A stretch of DNA of 24,704 bases from Acetothermia bacterium UBA3571 (GTDB taxonomy: Bacteria; Bipolaricaulota; Bipolaricaulia; Bipolaricaulales; Bipolaricaulaceae), in the NCBI GenBank assembly GCA_002375995.1, contig DFNI01000016.1:1-24704 (forward strand), given 5' to 3'. Below, piece after piece: positions 14,644 through 22,031 of the stretch (positions are counted from its first letter, which is position 1; each line of letters starts with the position of its first letter). The position numbers and the translations under genes are program-made. Below the pieces are notes generated by a model. That model had not been told where the DNA came from and made no database searches. It saw only the letters and a program-made list of their open reading frames with translations.

Positions 14644-15698
14644 CCCCATGGCTCCCCCCTGAGATAGGCGCACACGAGCTTCCCGAACTCCGCGGTGGTC
14701 ACCGTCTTCCCCTCCTCCCCGGGGAGGTCGGGGGTGTGGTAGCCCGCCCCGAGGACCGCCCACACCGCCTCCCGGAGCCTTTTGCCTTCCCTCTCGCGAC
14801 CCAAGCCGACCTCGAGGAGCATGGCCGCCGAGAGCAGGGCAGCCACGGGGTTGGCAATGCCCTTCCCCGCGATGTCCGGGGCTGAGCCGTGCACTGGCTC
14901 CGCCAGGGGCGGACCATCCCCCAGGTTCAGCGATGGGGCCATCCCCAATCCTCCGCCCCACACGCTGGCCTCATCGGAGAGGATGTCCCCGAAGAGGTTC
15001 GGGGTGAGCACCACATCGAACCGTTCCGGGGCTTTGGCGAGCCACATGGCCATGGCGTCGACGAGCATCTCCTCCGCCTCAACGTCGGGGTAATCCCGCG
15101 CCACCTCCAGGGCCACGGCCCGGAAGAGGCCGCAGGTCTTCCGCATCACGTTGGCCTTGTGGACCACGGTCACCTTTTTGCGGCGCTTCCGGGCGAGCTC
15201 GAACGCCAGCCGGGCGATGCGGGCCGAGGCCTCCCGGGTGATCACCCGCAGGGCCACGGCGGATCCCTCGTCCCCCCACTCGGTGCGGACGTAGAGCCCC
15301 TCGGTGTTCTCCCGCACGATAAGGAGGTCCACCCCCCGTCGCAGCCCCGGGAGCGGTGGGGACACGGTGGGCCTCAAGTTGGCGTAGAGGCGGAGCCTTT
15401 GCCTCAGGGTGAGGATCACCGGCTCGTACCCCGGGACGTCCTCGGAGGGGGCGGAGATGGCCCCGAAGAGGATCCCATCGGAGGCGTCGATGGCGGCCCA
15501 GGTCTCTTCCGGGATCGCCACTCCCCTCTTCTCGAAGCACTCGAACCCAGCCTCGGCCGGCACGAACTCGAGATCCGGGGCCACCGTCCGCAATGCCTCC
15601 ACCGCGGCCGGCACCACCTCGTGGCCGATCCCGTCCCCCTCGATGACACAAATACGGTTGCTGCCGTGACGCGTGACGCGTGGCGCGTGACGGCTCAC
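14640..15698 (-). CDS. leuB: 3-isopropylmalate dehydrogenase (RENTEG subgroup)
   Basis: NAD-dependent oxidative decarboxylase acting after LeuCD. The protein has 352 residues as read from GTG 15698, which overlaps the leuA stop (GTGA). Visible motifs are VIEGDGIGHEVVPAAV (18-33), RLRLYANLRPTVS, VRENTEGLYVRTEW and the NAD-site region PNLFGDILSDEASVWGGGLG. VRENTEGLY is the pattern of homoisocitrate/isocitrate and archaeal LeuB enzymes rather than the REL-type loop of classical bacterial LeuB, so the substrate range may be broad (methylmalate, isopropylmalate). The operon position argues for LeuB. Residues 2-12 (SRHAPRVTRHG) are translated from a CGTNACG repeat and look like an accretion, because the family normally begins four to six residues before VIEGDGIG. 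Confidence 0.9.
   Translation of the reverse strand: MSRHAPRVTRHGSNRICVIEGDGIGHEVVPAAVEALRTVAPDLEFVPAEAGFECFEKRGVAIPEETWAAIDASDGILFGAISAPSEDVPGYEPVILTLRQRLRLYANLRPTVSPPLPGLRRGVDLLIVRENTEGLYVRTEWGDEGSAVALRVITREASARIARLAFELARKRRKKVTVVHKANVMRKTCGLFRAVALEVARDYPDVEAEEMLVDAMAMWLAKAPERFDVVLTPNLFGDILSDEASVWGGGLGMAPSLNLGDGPPLAEPVHGSAPDIAGKGIANPVAALLSAAMLLEVGLGREREGKRLREAVWAVLGAGYHTPDLPGEEGKTVTTAEFGKLVCAYLRGEPWG
15665..15692. repeat. Four tandem CGTNACG heptamers at the leuA/leuB junction
   Basis: Plus-strand units CGTGACG, CGTGACG, CGTGGCG and CGTGACG follow each other without a gap. Three are identical and one differs by a single base. They are the same interrupted-palindrome unit as the array at 4844-4870. 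This array lies entirely within the first codons of leuB and supplies an 11-residue N-terminal stretch rich in Arg and His. Confidence 0.8.
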
Positions 15699-17224
15699 TT
15701 TTGGCCTCCTTTCGCCGCCAGGAGCTTGTTCAGGGCGTTCAGGTACGCCTTGGCGCTCGCCACCACGATGTCGGTGGAAGCCCCCTGGCCACTGAATAAC
15801 CGCGGCCTCCCGTTCTCCCCCTTCACCTCGGGGGATTCCACCGTGATGGAGACCTCTCCCATGGCATCCAGCCCCCCGGTGATGGCCTTGATGGTGAACG
15901 CAATGAGCCTCGGCTCCTCGCCCACGATGCGGTTGATGGCCCGGTAGACGGCGTCCACGGGGCCGGTGCCGTGGTTGGAGTCCACCAACACCCGGCCATC
16001 CGGGGCCTTCAGGGCCACGGTGGCGGTGGGGATCCCCTTGTCGCCGCAGACCACCTGGACCTGCTCCAGCTTGTAGATCTCCGCGGGACGGAAGAGCTCG
16101 TCGGCTACGATGGCCTCCAGGTCCGCCTCGCTCACCTCCTTCACGTCAGCCAGCTCCTTGAACCGGGCAAAGACTCGCTCGAGTTCCTCGTCGGAGAGCT
16201 CATATCCGAGGCTCCGGAGCTTCTCCTTGAGGGCGTGGCGCCCCGAGAGCTTCCCCAGGACGAGCTCGCTCTTCGAGAACCCTACCGCCTTGGGGTCGAT
16301 GATCTCATAGGTGGAACGCTCCTTCAGGACCCCGTCTTGGTGCACCCCGGACTCGTGGGCGAAGGCGTTGGCCCCCACGATGGCCTTGTTGGGCGGGACC
16401 GAGATCCCCGAGATGGAGCCCACCAGGCGGCTGGTGCGGACGATCTCCTGGGTGTTTATCCCCGTACCGAGCCCGAAGAGGTCCCCCCGCACCGCGAGGG
16501 CCATGACCACTTCCTCCAGCGCGGCGTTTCCGGCCCGCTCCCCCAGGCCGTTCACGGTGCACTCCACCTGCCGCGCCCCGGCAGCCACCGCGGCCAAGGA
16601 ATTGGCCACCGCCAGGCCCAGGTCGTCGTGGCAGTGGACGGAAATCACCGCCCGGCCGATGTTGGGCACGCTCTCCACGATCCCGCGGATGAGGGATGCG
16701 AACTCGCTGGGAATGGAATAACCCACGGTGTCGGGGATGTTCACCGTGGTCGCCCCGGCCTCGATCACAGCCTCCAGCACCTCGTAGAGGAAGGCGGGAT
16801 CGGTGCGGGAGGCGTCCTCGGGGGAGAACTCCACATCGGGGCAGAGGGACCTCGCGTAGGCCACCATCTCCCGCGCCCGCTCAAGCACCTCCTCCCGGGA
16901 GAGCCTGAGTTTGTGACGCAGGTGCACGTCCGAGGTGGCGATGAACACGTGGATCCTGGGCCGCTGGGCGTAGCGGATCGCTCCCCAAGCGGCGCGGATG
17001 TCCTCCTCCCGGGCCCGGGCCAGGCCGCAGATCACCGGGCCCTCCACCTCCAGGGCGATCCTGCGCACCGCCTCGAGGTCCCCGGGCGACGCCGCGGGGA
17101 ACCCCGCCTCGATCACGTCTACCCCTAACCGCGCCAACTGCCGCGCGATCCGGAGCTTCTCCTCCGGAGTGAACGAGACCCCCGGGGTCTGTTCCCCGTC
17201 CCTCAGGGTCGTGTCGAAGATCAG
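15695..17224 (-). CDS. leuA: 2-isopropylmalate synthase, unusual start
   Basis: Condenses acetyl-CoA with 2-oxoisovalerate, the first committed step to leucine. The N-terminal catalytic domain has FDTTLRDGEQTPGVSF, GVDVIEAGFPAAS, the metal-binding HCHDDLGLAVAN and NGLGERAGNAALEEVV. The C-terminal part (from about 380) is the LeuA regulatory dimer domain (ITGGLDAMGEVSITVES), so feedback by leucine is expected. The homologous frame stays open up to the cimA stop TAA, yet has no ATG, GTG or TTG upstream of FDTTLRDG; the first TTG (17137) would delete the active site. The best in-frame start is CTG 17224, seven bases after GGAGG, giving 509 residues, normal for the family. A 9-codon minigene with its own SD ends exactly over this CTG (CTGA). 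Alternatively, one base is missing from the sequence. Confidence 0.88.
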   Translation of the reverse strand: MIFDTTLRDGEQTPGVSFTPEEKLRIARQLARLGVDVIEAGFPAASPGDLEAVRRIALEVEGPVICGLARAREEDIRAAWGAIRYAQRPRIHVFIATSDVHLRHKLRLSREEVLERAREMVAYARSLCPDVEFSPEDASRTDPAFLYEVLEAVIEAGATTVNIPDTVGYSIPSEFASLIRGIVESVPNIGRAVISVHCHDDLGLAVANSLAAVAAGARQVECTVNGLGERAGNAALEEVVMALAVRGDLFGLGTGINTQEIVRTSRLVGSISGISVPPNKAIVGANAFAHESGVHQDGVLKERSTYEIIDPKAVGFSKSELVLGKLSGRHALKEKLRSLGYELSDEELERVFARFKELADVKEVSEADLEAIVADELFRPAEIYKLEQVQVVCGDKGIPTATVALKAPDGRVLVDSNHGTGPVDAVYRAINRIVGEEPRLIAFTIKAITGGLDAMGEVSITVESPEVKGENGRPRLFSGQGASTDIVVASAKAYLNALNKLLAAKGGQK

Positions 17225-17250
17225 AACCTTCCCTCCAACCGAAGTCCCAT
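17221..17250 (-). CDS. Nine-codon minigene or displaced leuA start (MGLRLEGRF)
   Basis: ATG 17250 follows AGGAGG by eight bases, an ideal ribosome site, but reads only MGLRLEGRF before TGA at 17223-17221. That stop overlaps the CTG proposed as the leuA start, so terminating ribosomes could restart there, as at the ATGA junctions elsewhere in this operon. If a single base were restored near AAGGTT, the same ATG would read straight into LIFDTTLRDG. Either reading makes this a site of translational interest. Confidence 0.4.
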   Translation of the reverse strand: MGLRLEGRF

Positions 17251-17263
17251 CTACACCACCTCC

Positions 17264-18823
17264 TTAGATCCAGCGTCGGATCAGGGGATACTCGAGGCTA
17301 TCGGCCAAGGCCTGCCAGCTGGCCTCGATGATGTTGGGGGAGCTCCCCACCGTGGCCCAGGAGTGCTCTCCGTCGGAAGCGAGGATCAAGACCCGCACCG
17401 TGGCCTCCGTCCCTGCCCCCTCGTTCAGGATCCGCACCTTGTAGTCCGTGAGTCGCACCCGCTCGAGCCCTGGGTAGAAGGGGAGGAGGGCCTTGCGGAT
17501 CGCCCGGTCCAGGGCGTGCACGGGGCCGTTCCCCTCCGCCGCGGTGTGCATCACCTCCTCCCCCACCCGCACCTTCACCGTGGCCTCGGCGAGGATCTCC
17601 TTGCCCACCCGCTTCTCCACCAACACCAGGAAATCCAGGAGCTCGAAGGGGGGGTCGTAGTCGGGGCGCGAACGCCGGAGGAGTAGCTCAAAAGAGCCCT
17701 CGGCCCCCTCGAACTGGAACCCCTTCCCCTCGAGATCCTTCACCGCCCGCACCACCCGCCGTGCCTCCTCGGGGGGGAGGTCCAGGCCCAACTCCGCCGC
17801 CTTCATCTCCACGTTCGCCTTTCCCGCGAGCTCCGAAACCAGCACCCGGGACCGATTCCCCACGAGCTCCGGATCGACGTGTTGGTAGCTCTTCGGGACC
17901 TTCTTGAGGGCGTCCACGTGGATCCCCCCCTTGTGGGCGAAGGCGGACCGGCCCACGTAGGGCTGGTAAGGGTCGTGGGGCATGTTGGCGAGCTCGGCCA
18001 CGAAATGGGAGAGGGCCGTGAGCTCCCGTAGCCGCTCCTGGGGTACCACCTCGAGCCCCATTTTGAGCTGGAGATCCGGGACCACCGCGCACAGGTCGGC
18101 GTTGCCGCAGCGCTCGCCGTACCCGTTCACCGTGACCTCCACCAGCTCCGCCCCTCCCCGGACCGCGGCCAGGGTGTTGGCCACCGCCAGGCCCCCGTCG
18201 TTGTGGGCGTGGATCCCCAGGTGCGCCGCGGGGAACTCCCGGCGCACCGTCGCGGCGATCTCCTCCACTTCCCAGGGGAGCGTCCCCCCGTTGGTGTCGC
18301 AGAGGACGAGCCAATCGGCCCCGGCCTCGGCCGCCGTCCGCAGGACCTCCAGGGCGTAATCGGGGTCCTCCTTGAACCCATCGAAGAAGTGCTCGGCGTC
18401 GAAGAAAACCTCCACCCCGTGGGATTTCATCAGGGCCACCGAATCCGCGACCATCAGGAGGTTCTCGGCGCGCGTGGTGCGCAGGACCTCCTCCACGTGC
18501 AGCCCCCAAGCCTTCCCCACCAGGGCCACCGCCGGGGCCCCCGCGGCGAGAATCGCCCGGAGGTTAGCGTCATCCTCGGGGGGCACCCCGGCCCTGCGGG
18601 TGCTCCCGAAGGCCACGAGCACCGTCCCCCCGAGATCCAGATCCCGCGCGTGGGCGAAGAACTCGGTGTCCTTGGGGTTCGCCCCGGGCCAGCCGCCCTC
18701 GATGTAGTGGGCCCCGAAATGGGCCAGGCGCTCGCAGATCCGGAGCTTCGTCTCCAGGGAGAAAGAGATCCCCTCTCCCTGGGCCCCGTCCCGGAGGGTG
18801 GTGTCGTAGAGCCGGACTCCCAC
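17264..18823 (-). CDS. cimA: (R)-citramalate synthase
   Basis: Condenses pyruvate with acetyl-CoA to citramalate, starting a threonine-independent route to 2-oxobutyrate and isoleucine. The protein has 519 residues, within the family range. VRLYDTTLRDGAQGEGISFS is the N-terminal signature (the CimA/Geobacter-type 'GAQGEGISFS' differs from LeuA 'GEQTPGVSF'). The metal ligands are in LGIHAHNDGGLAVANTL, and VNGYGERCGNADL and SAFAHKGGIHVDAL are further markers. The C-terminal half is a LeuA-dimer-type regulatory domain, which probably senses isoleucine. The start is GTG 18823 with AAGGAGGTG upstream, four bases after ilvC. No threonine dehydratase (ilvA) is in the window, consistent with this being the isoleucine entry point. 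Homocitrate synthase is a less likely alternative. Confidence 0.93.
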   Translation of the reverse strand: MGVRLYDTTLRDGAQGEGISFSLETKLRICERLAHFGAHYIEGGWPGANPKDTEFFAHARDLDLGGTVLVAFGSTRRAGVPPEDDANLRAILAAGAPAVALVGKAWGLHVEEVLRTTRAENLLMVADSVALMKSHGVEVFFDAEHFFDGFKEDPDYALEVLRTAAEAGADWLVLCDTNGGTLPWEVEEIAATVRREFPAAHLGIHAHNDGGLAVANTLAAVRGGAELVEVTVNGYGERCGNADLCAVVPDLQLKMGLEVVPQERLRELTALSHFVAELANMPHDPYQPYVGRSAFAHKGGIHVDALKKVPKSYQHVDPELVGNRSRVLVSELAGKANVEMKAAELGLDLPPEEARRVVRAVKDLEGKGFQFEGAEGSFELLLRRSRPDYDPPFELLDFLVLVEKRVGKEILAEATVKVRVGEEVMHTAAEGNGPVHALDRAIRKALLPFYPGLERVRLTDYKVRILNEGAGTEATVRVLILASDGEHSWATVGSSPNIIEASWQALADSLEYPLIRRWI

Positions 18824-18827
18824 GCCC

Positions 18828-19829
18828 TCACACCTCCTTGGGAGGTAACCAGGGCATCATCCGTCTGAGCTTCCGCCCCACCTCCTCGATGGGGTGTTGT
18901 CTTTCCTTCCGCCGCATGGCGTTGAAGAAGGGCCGGCCGGCCAGGTTCTCCAGGATCCAGTTCCGGGCGTGGGTTCCGTCCTGGACCTCCCGGAGGATGC
19001 GCCGCATCTCCTCTTTGGTCTCCTCGGTGACGATCCTGGGGCCGGCCACATAGTCCCCGTACTCGGCGGTGTCGGAGATGGAGTGGCGCATGTAGGTGAG
19101 GCCTCCCTGTTGGATCAGGTCCACGATGAGCTTGAGCTCATGCAAACACTCGAAGTACGCGATCTCCGGCTGGTACCCGGCCTCCACCAGCACCTCGAAC
19201 CCGGCCTTGATCAGGGCCGAGACCCCTCCACACAGCACCGCCTGCTCCCCGAAGAGGTCGGTCTCCGTCTCCTCGGCGAAGGTGGTCTCGATCACCCCGG
19301 CCCGGGTGCAGCCGATCCCCTTGGCGTAGGCCAGGGCCAGCTCCACCGCCTTGCCGGTGGCGTCCTGGTAGACCGCCAAAAGCCCGGGAGTGCCGCCCCC
19401 CTCCACGAAGATCTCCCGTACCCGATGGCCCGGGGCCTTGGGGGCCACCATGATCACGTCCACGTCCGGGGGAGGCACGATCTGGCCGTAGTGGACGTTG
19501 AACCCGTGGGCGAAGAGGAGGCACTTCCCCGGCGATAGGTGTGGCGCGATCGCCTCCCGGTAGACCTCGGGCTGCGCTTGGTCGGGGATGAGGATCGCGA
19601 TGAGGTCCCCCTCCTTCGCCGCCTCGGGGATCGGGAGGACCCGAAGCCCGGCTTCTTTCGCCTCTTTCCACGATCTGCCCCCCTCCCGGAGCCCCACGAC
19701 CACGTGGACTCCTGAGTCCCGGAGGTTCAGGGCGTGGGCGTGGCCCTGGGAGCCGTAGCCGATCACCGCCACCGTCTTCCCCGAGAGGACCTCGAGGGAC
19801 GCGTCGTTCTCGTAATAGATCCGCGCCAA
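18828..19829 (-). CDS. ilvC: Ketol-acid reductoisomerase (class I)
   Basis: Rearranges and reduces acetolactate and acetohydroxybutyrate using Mg2+ and NAD(P)H. The protein has 333 residues, a typical class I length. The Rossmann loop is VIGYGSQGHAHALNL (22-36), with cofactor-loop LREGGRSWKEA (48-58), in which the first of the two usual phosphate-binding serines is Gly. Catalytic residues include H108 (AHGF), and D191 and E195 in ETDLFGEQAVLCGG. The start is TTG 19829 with AGGAGGTG at good spacing, ten bases after ilvN; no better start exists. Cofactor preference (NADPH or NADH) cannot be settled by eye because the loop has one serine and an arginine. Confidence 0.96.
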   Translation of the reverse strand: MARIYYENDASLEVLSGKTVAVIGYGSQGHAHALNLRDSGVHVVVGLREGGRSWKEAKEAGLRVLPIPEAAKEGDLIAILIPDQAQPEVYREAIAPHLSPGKCLLFAHGFNVHYGQIVPPPDVDVIMVAPKAPGHRVREIFVEGGGTPGLLAVYQDATGKAVELALAYAKGIGCTRAGVIETTFAEETETDLFGEQAVLCGGVSALIKAGFEVLVEAGYQPEIAYFECLHELKLIVDLIQQGGLTYMRHSISDTAEYGDYVAGPRIVTEETKEEMRRILREVQDGTHARNWILENLAGRPFFNAMRRKERQHPIEEVGRKLRRMMPWLPPKEV

Positions 19830-19839
19830 AGTTCACCTC

Positions 19840-20349
19840 CTATTTGAGCACGTTTATGCGGAACTCCTTGGGGCGGGCGCCCCGCACCATGGCCACCGGA
19901 CCCGTGCGCACGATCTCCTCGATCCCGAAAGGTTCGAGCAGGGTGATAAGGTGGTTTACCTTTTCCTCGGTCCCGGTGACCTCCACCATGAGGGAGTCGT
20001 GGTCCACGTCCACCACCTTGGCCCGGTAGAGCTCCACGAGCTGCGCCACCTCCCCTCGCTGTTCCGAGGTAGCCCGCACCCGGATGAGCGCCAGCTCCCG
20101 GACCACCGCGGGCTCCCCGGTCACGTCCCGAACTTCGATGACGTCCACTAGCTTTTCCAATTGTTTTTTGACCTGCTCGATCACCCGGTCGTCCCCCTCC
20201 ACCACGAAGGTCATGCGGGAGATCCCCGGGGTCTCGGAATGTCCCACCGCCAGGGATTCGATGTTGTAGCGGCGGCGCCGAAACAGGCTCACCATGCGGT
20301 TCAGTACCCCGGGCCTGTCCACCACGGCCGCCACCAGGGTGTGCCTCAT
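19840..20349 (-). CDS. ilvN: Acetolactate synthase regulatory (small) subunit
   Basis: The protein has 169 residues and is the regulatory partner of IlvB. The N-terminal ACT domain begins MRHTLVAAVVDRPGVLNRMV with the valine-binding DRPGVLNR loop, followed by YNIESLAVGHSETPGISRMT. The C-terminal half (from about 80, ELALIRVRATSEQRGEV) is the second ACT-like domain of the standard ~160-residue small subunit (also called IlvH). It is expected to confer feedback inhibition by valine. ATG 20349 overlaps the ilvB stop as ATGA, ensuring matched synthesis of the two subunits. Confidence 0.95.
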   Translation of the reverse strand: MRHTLVAAVVDRPGVLNRMVSLFRRRRYNIESLAVGHSETPGISRMTFVVEGDDRVIEQVKKQLEKLVDVIEVRDVTGEPAVVRELALIRVRATSEQRGEVAQLVELYRAKVVDVDHDSLMVEVTGTEEKVNHLITLLEPFGIEEIVRTGPVAMVRGARPKEFRINVLK

Positions 20350-22031
20350 CGCACCTCCTTTCGCTGGGGGAGGATCACCTCGGAGAGGGACCGCCCTGGG
20401 GCCACCATGGGGAAGACGTTCTCCTCCGGCTCCACCCGGAAATCGATGAGGACCGGGCCCTCGGTCTCCAGGGCCTCCGCGATGGCCGCCCGGACATCGG
20501 CCCGCCTGTCCACCCTCAGGCCCCGGATCCCATAGGCCTGGGCCACCCGGGCGAAATCGGGGTTGTGGAGGCAGGTGGCGCAGTAGTTACGGTTGAAGAA
20601 GAGCTCCTGCCACTGGCGCACCATCCCGAGGTAGCCGTTGTTTATCACCGCGATCTTCAAGGGAAGGCCCTCTTGCACCACGGTGGCGAGCTCCTGGATC
20701 GTCATCTGGATGCCCCCGTCCCCCACGATCACCCACACCGGGAGATCCGGCCGCCCGATCTGGGCCCCGATGGCCGCCGGCAGGGCGAACCCCATGGTCC
20801 CCAACCCGCCGGAGGTTATGAGGCTTCCGGGGAGTTCGTGGAGGTAGTACTGGGCCTCCCACATCTGGCTCTGGCCCACATCGGATACCACCAGGGCCCG
20901 GCCTTCCGTGGCGCGCCAGATCTCGTGGATCACGTACTGGGGCAGGAGCCTCCCTTCCTCCCTCAAGGGTTCGTCCCAGCCCGCCTCGCGTTTCCACGAC
21001 TCGATCTCCGCGTGCCAGTCACTCCTCTTTTTGGGCTCCACCAAGGGAAGGAAGGCCGCGAGGAACTCCCGCGCGTCGGCGACGATCGCCAGATCCGGCA
21101 CGATGTTCTTCCCGATCTCCGCGGGATCGATGTCCACGTGGACGATGGCGGCGTTGGGGGCGAACGCCTTGGGATCGCCGATGACCCGGTCGTCGAACCG
21201 CATCCCCACCGCTATGAGAAGGTCACAGGTCTGGACGGCCCGGTTCGCCTGCAGGGTTCCGTGCATTCCCACCATCCCCAGGGAGAGCCGGTGGGACCCG
21301 GGGATGGCCCCAATGCCCAGGAGGGTGGTGGCCACGGGGATATCCCCCTTCTCGGCCAGGGCCAAAAGCTCCGTGTGTCCGCCCGCGAGCAACACCCCGT
21401 GGCCCGCGAGGATCAAAGGGCGTTCCGCGGTGTTGAGGAGCTCACCGGCCCGCTCCAGGAGATCCTCGGGGAGGGGACGCTTGGGTGGGTGACCAGGGAT
21501 CTCCGGCTCCTCGGGGTAGCGGAACTCCGCTTCCTGGGCCTGAGCGTTCTTGGCGATGTCCACGAGCACCGGCCCGGGGCGCCCGCTGCGGGCGAGGAAG
21601 AACGCTTCTTTCAAGACACGGGCGAGCTCCCCCGCCTCGGTGACGAGGTAGTTGTGCTTGGTGATGGGAAGGGTGATCCCGGTGATGTCCGTCTCCTGGA
21701 AGGCGTCGGTCCCGATCATGGAAGATGGGACCTGGCCGGTGATGGCCACCAGGGGGATGGAGTCCATGTACGCCGTGGCGATCCCAGTGACCAGGTTCGC
21801 TGCCCCGGGGCCCGAGGTGGCCAAGCACACCCCCACCTTCCCGGTGGCCCGGGCATAACCGTCGGCGGCGTGGGCCGCTGCCTGCTCGTGGCGCGTGAGC
21901 ACGAACCGGACGGGGTAGCGGGGGAGGGCATCGGTGATGTGGATCACCGCCCCGCCGGGGATCCCGAACACCACCTCCACCCCCTCCGCCACGAGACACT
22001 CCCACAGGATCTCGGCTCCGGAACGCTTCAT
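20346..22031 (-). CDS. ilvB: Acetolactate synthase catalytic (large) subunit
   Basis: ThDP/FAD enzyme forming 2-acetolactate or 2-aceto-2-hydroxybutyrate. The protein has 561 residues. The ThDP-activating glutamate is E49 in LTRHEQAAAHAADGYARATG. The FAD region has 'GMVGMHGT' and 'RFDDRVIG'. The ThDP-Mg site runs from GDGGIQMT (437) to VINNGYLGMVRQWQELFF (462-479), whose 'GMVRQWQ' is diagnostic of true acetohydroxyacid synthases. The start ATG 22031 overlaps the ilvD stop (ATGA), follows AAGGAGGGAAG and gives MKRSGAEILWECL; the longer frame to 22133 lies inside ilvD and is not needed. No transposon or frameshift is seen. Confidence 0.96.
   Translation of the reverse strand: MKRSGAEILWECLVAEGVEVVFGIPGGAVIHITDALPRYPVRFVLTRHEQAAAHAADGYARATGKVGVCLATSGPGAANLVTGIATAYMDSIPLVAITGQVPSSMIGTDAFQETDITGITLPITKHNYLVTEAGELARVLKEAFFLARSGRPGPVLVDIAKNAQAQEAEFRYPEEPEIPGHPPKRPLPEDLLERAGELLNTAERPLILAGHGVLLAGGHTELLALAEKGDIPVATTLLGIGAIPGSHRLSLGMVGMHGTLQANRAVQTCDLLIAVGMRFDDRVIGDPKAFAPNAAIVHVDIDPAEIGKNIVPDLAIVADAREFLAAFLPLVEPKKRSDWHAEIESWKREAGWDEPLREEGRLLPQYVIHEIWRATEGRALVVSDVGQSQMWEAQYYLHELPGSLITSGGLGTMGFALPAAIGAQIGRPDLPVWVIVGDGGIQMTIQELATVVQEGLPLKIAVINNGYLGMVRQWQELFFNRNYCATCLHNPDFARVAQAYGIRGLRVDRRADVRAAIAEALETEGPVLIDFRVEPEENVFPMVAPGRSLSEVILPQRKEVR

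Noticed and set aside
15971..17128. 385-codon plus-strand open frame inside leuA
   Set aside because: Antisense shadow of a strongly conserved enzyme in GC-rich DNA; no family motif. The same applies to the long plus-strand frames inside ilvB (20565-22088), ilvD (22853-23755), leuC (13486-14667), leuB (14889-15947) and cimA (18203-18868).
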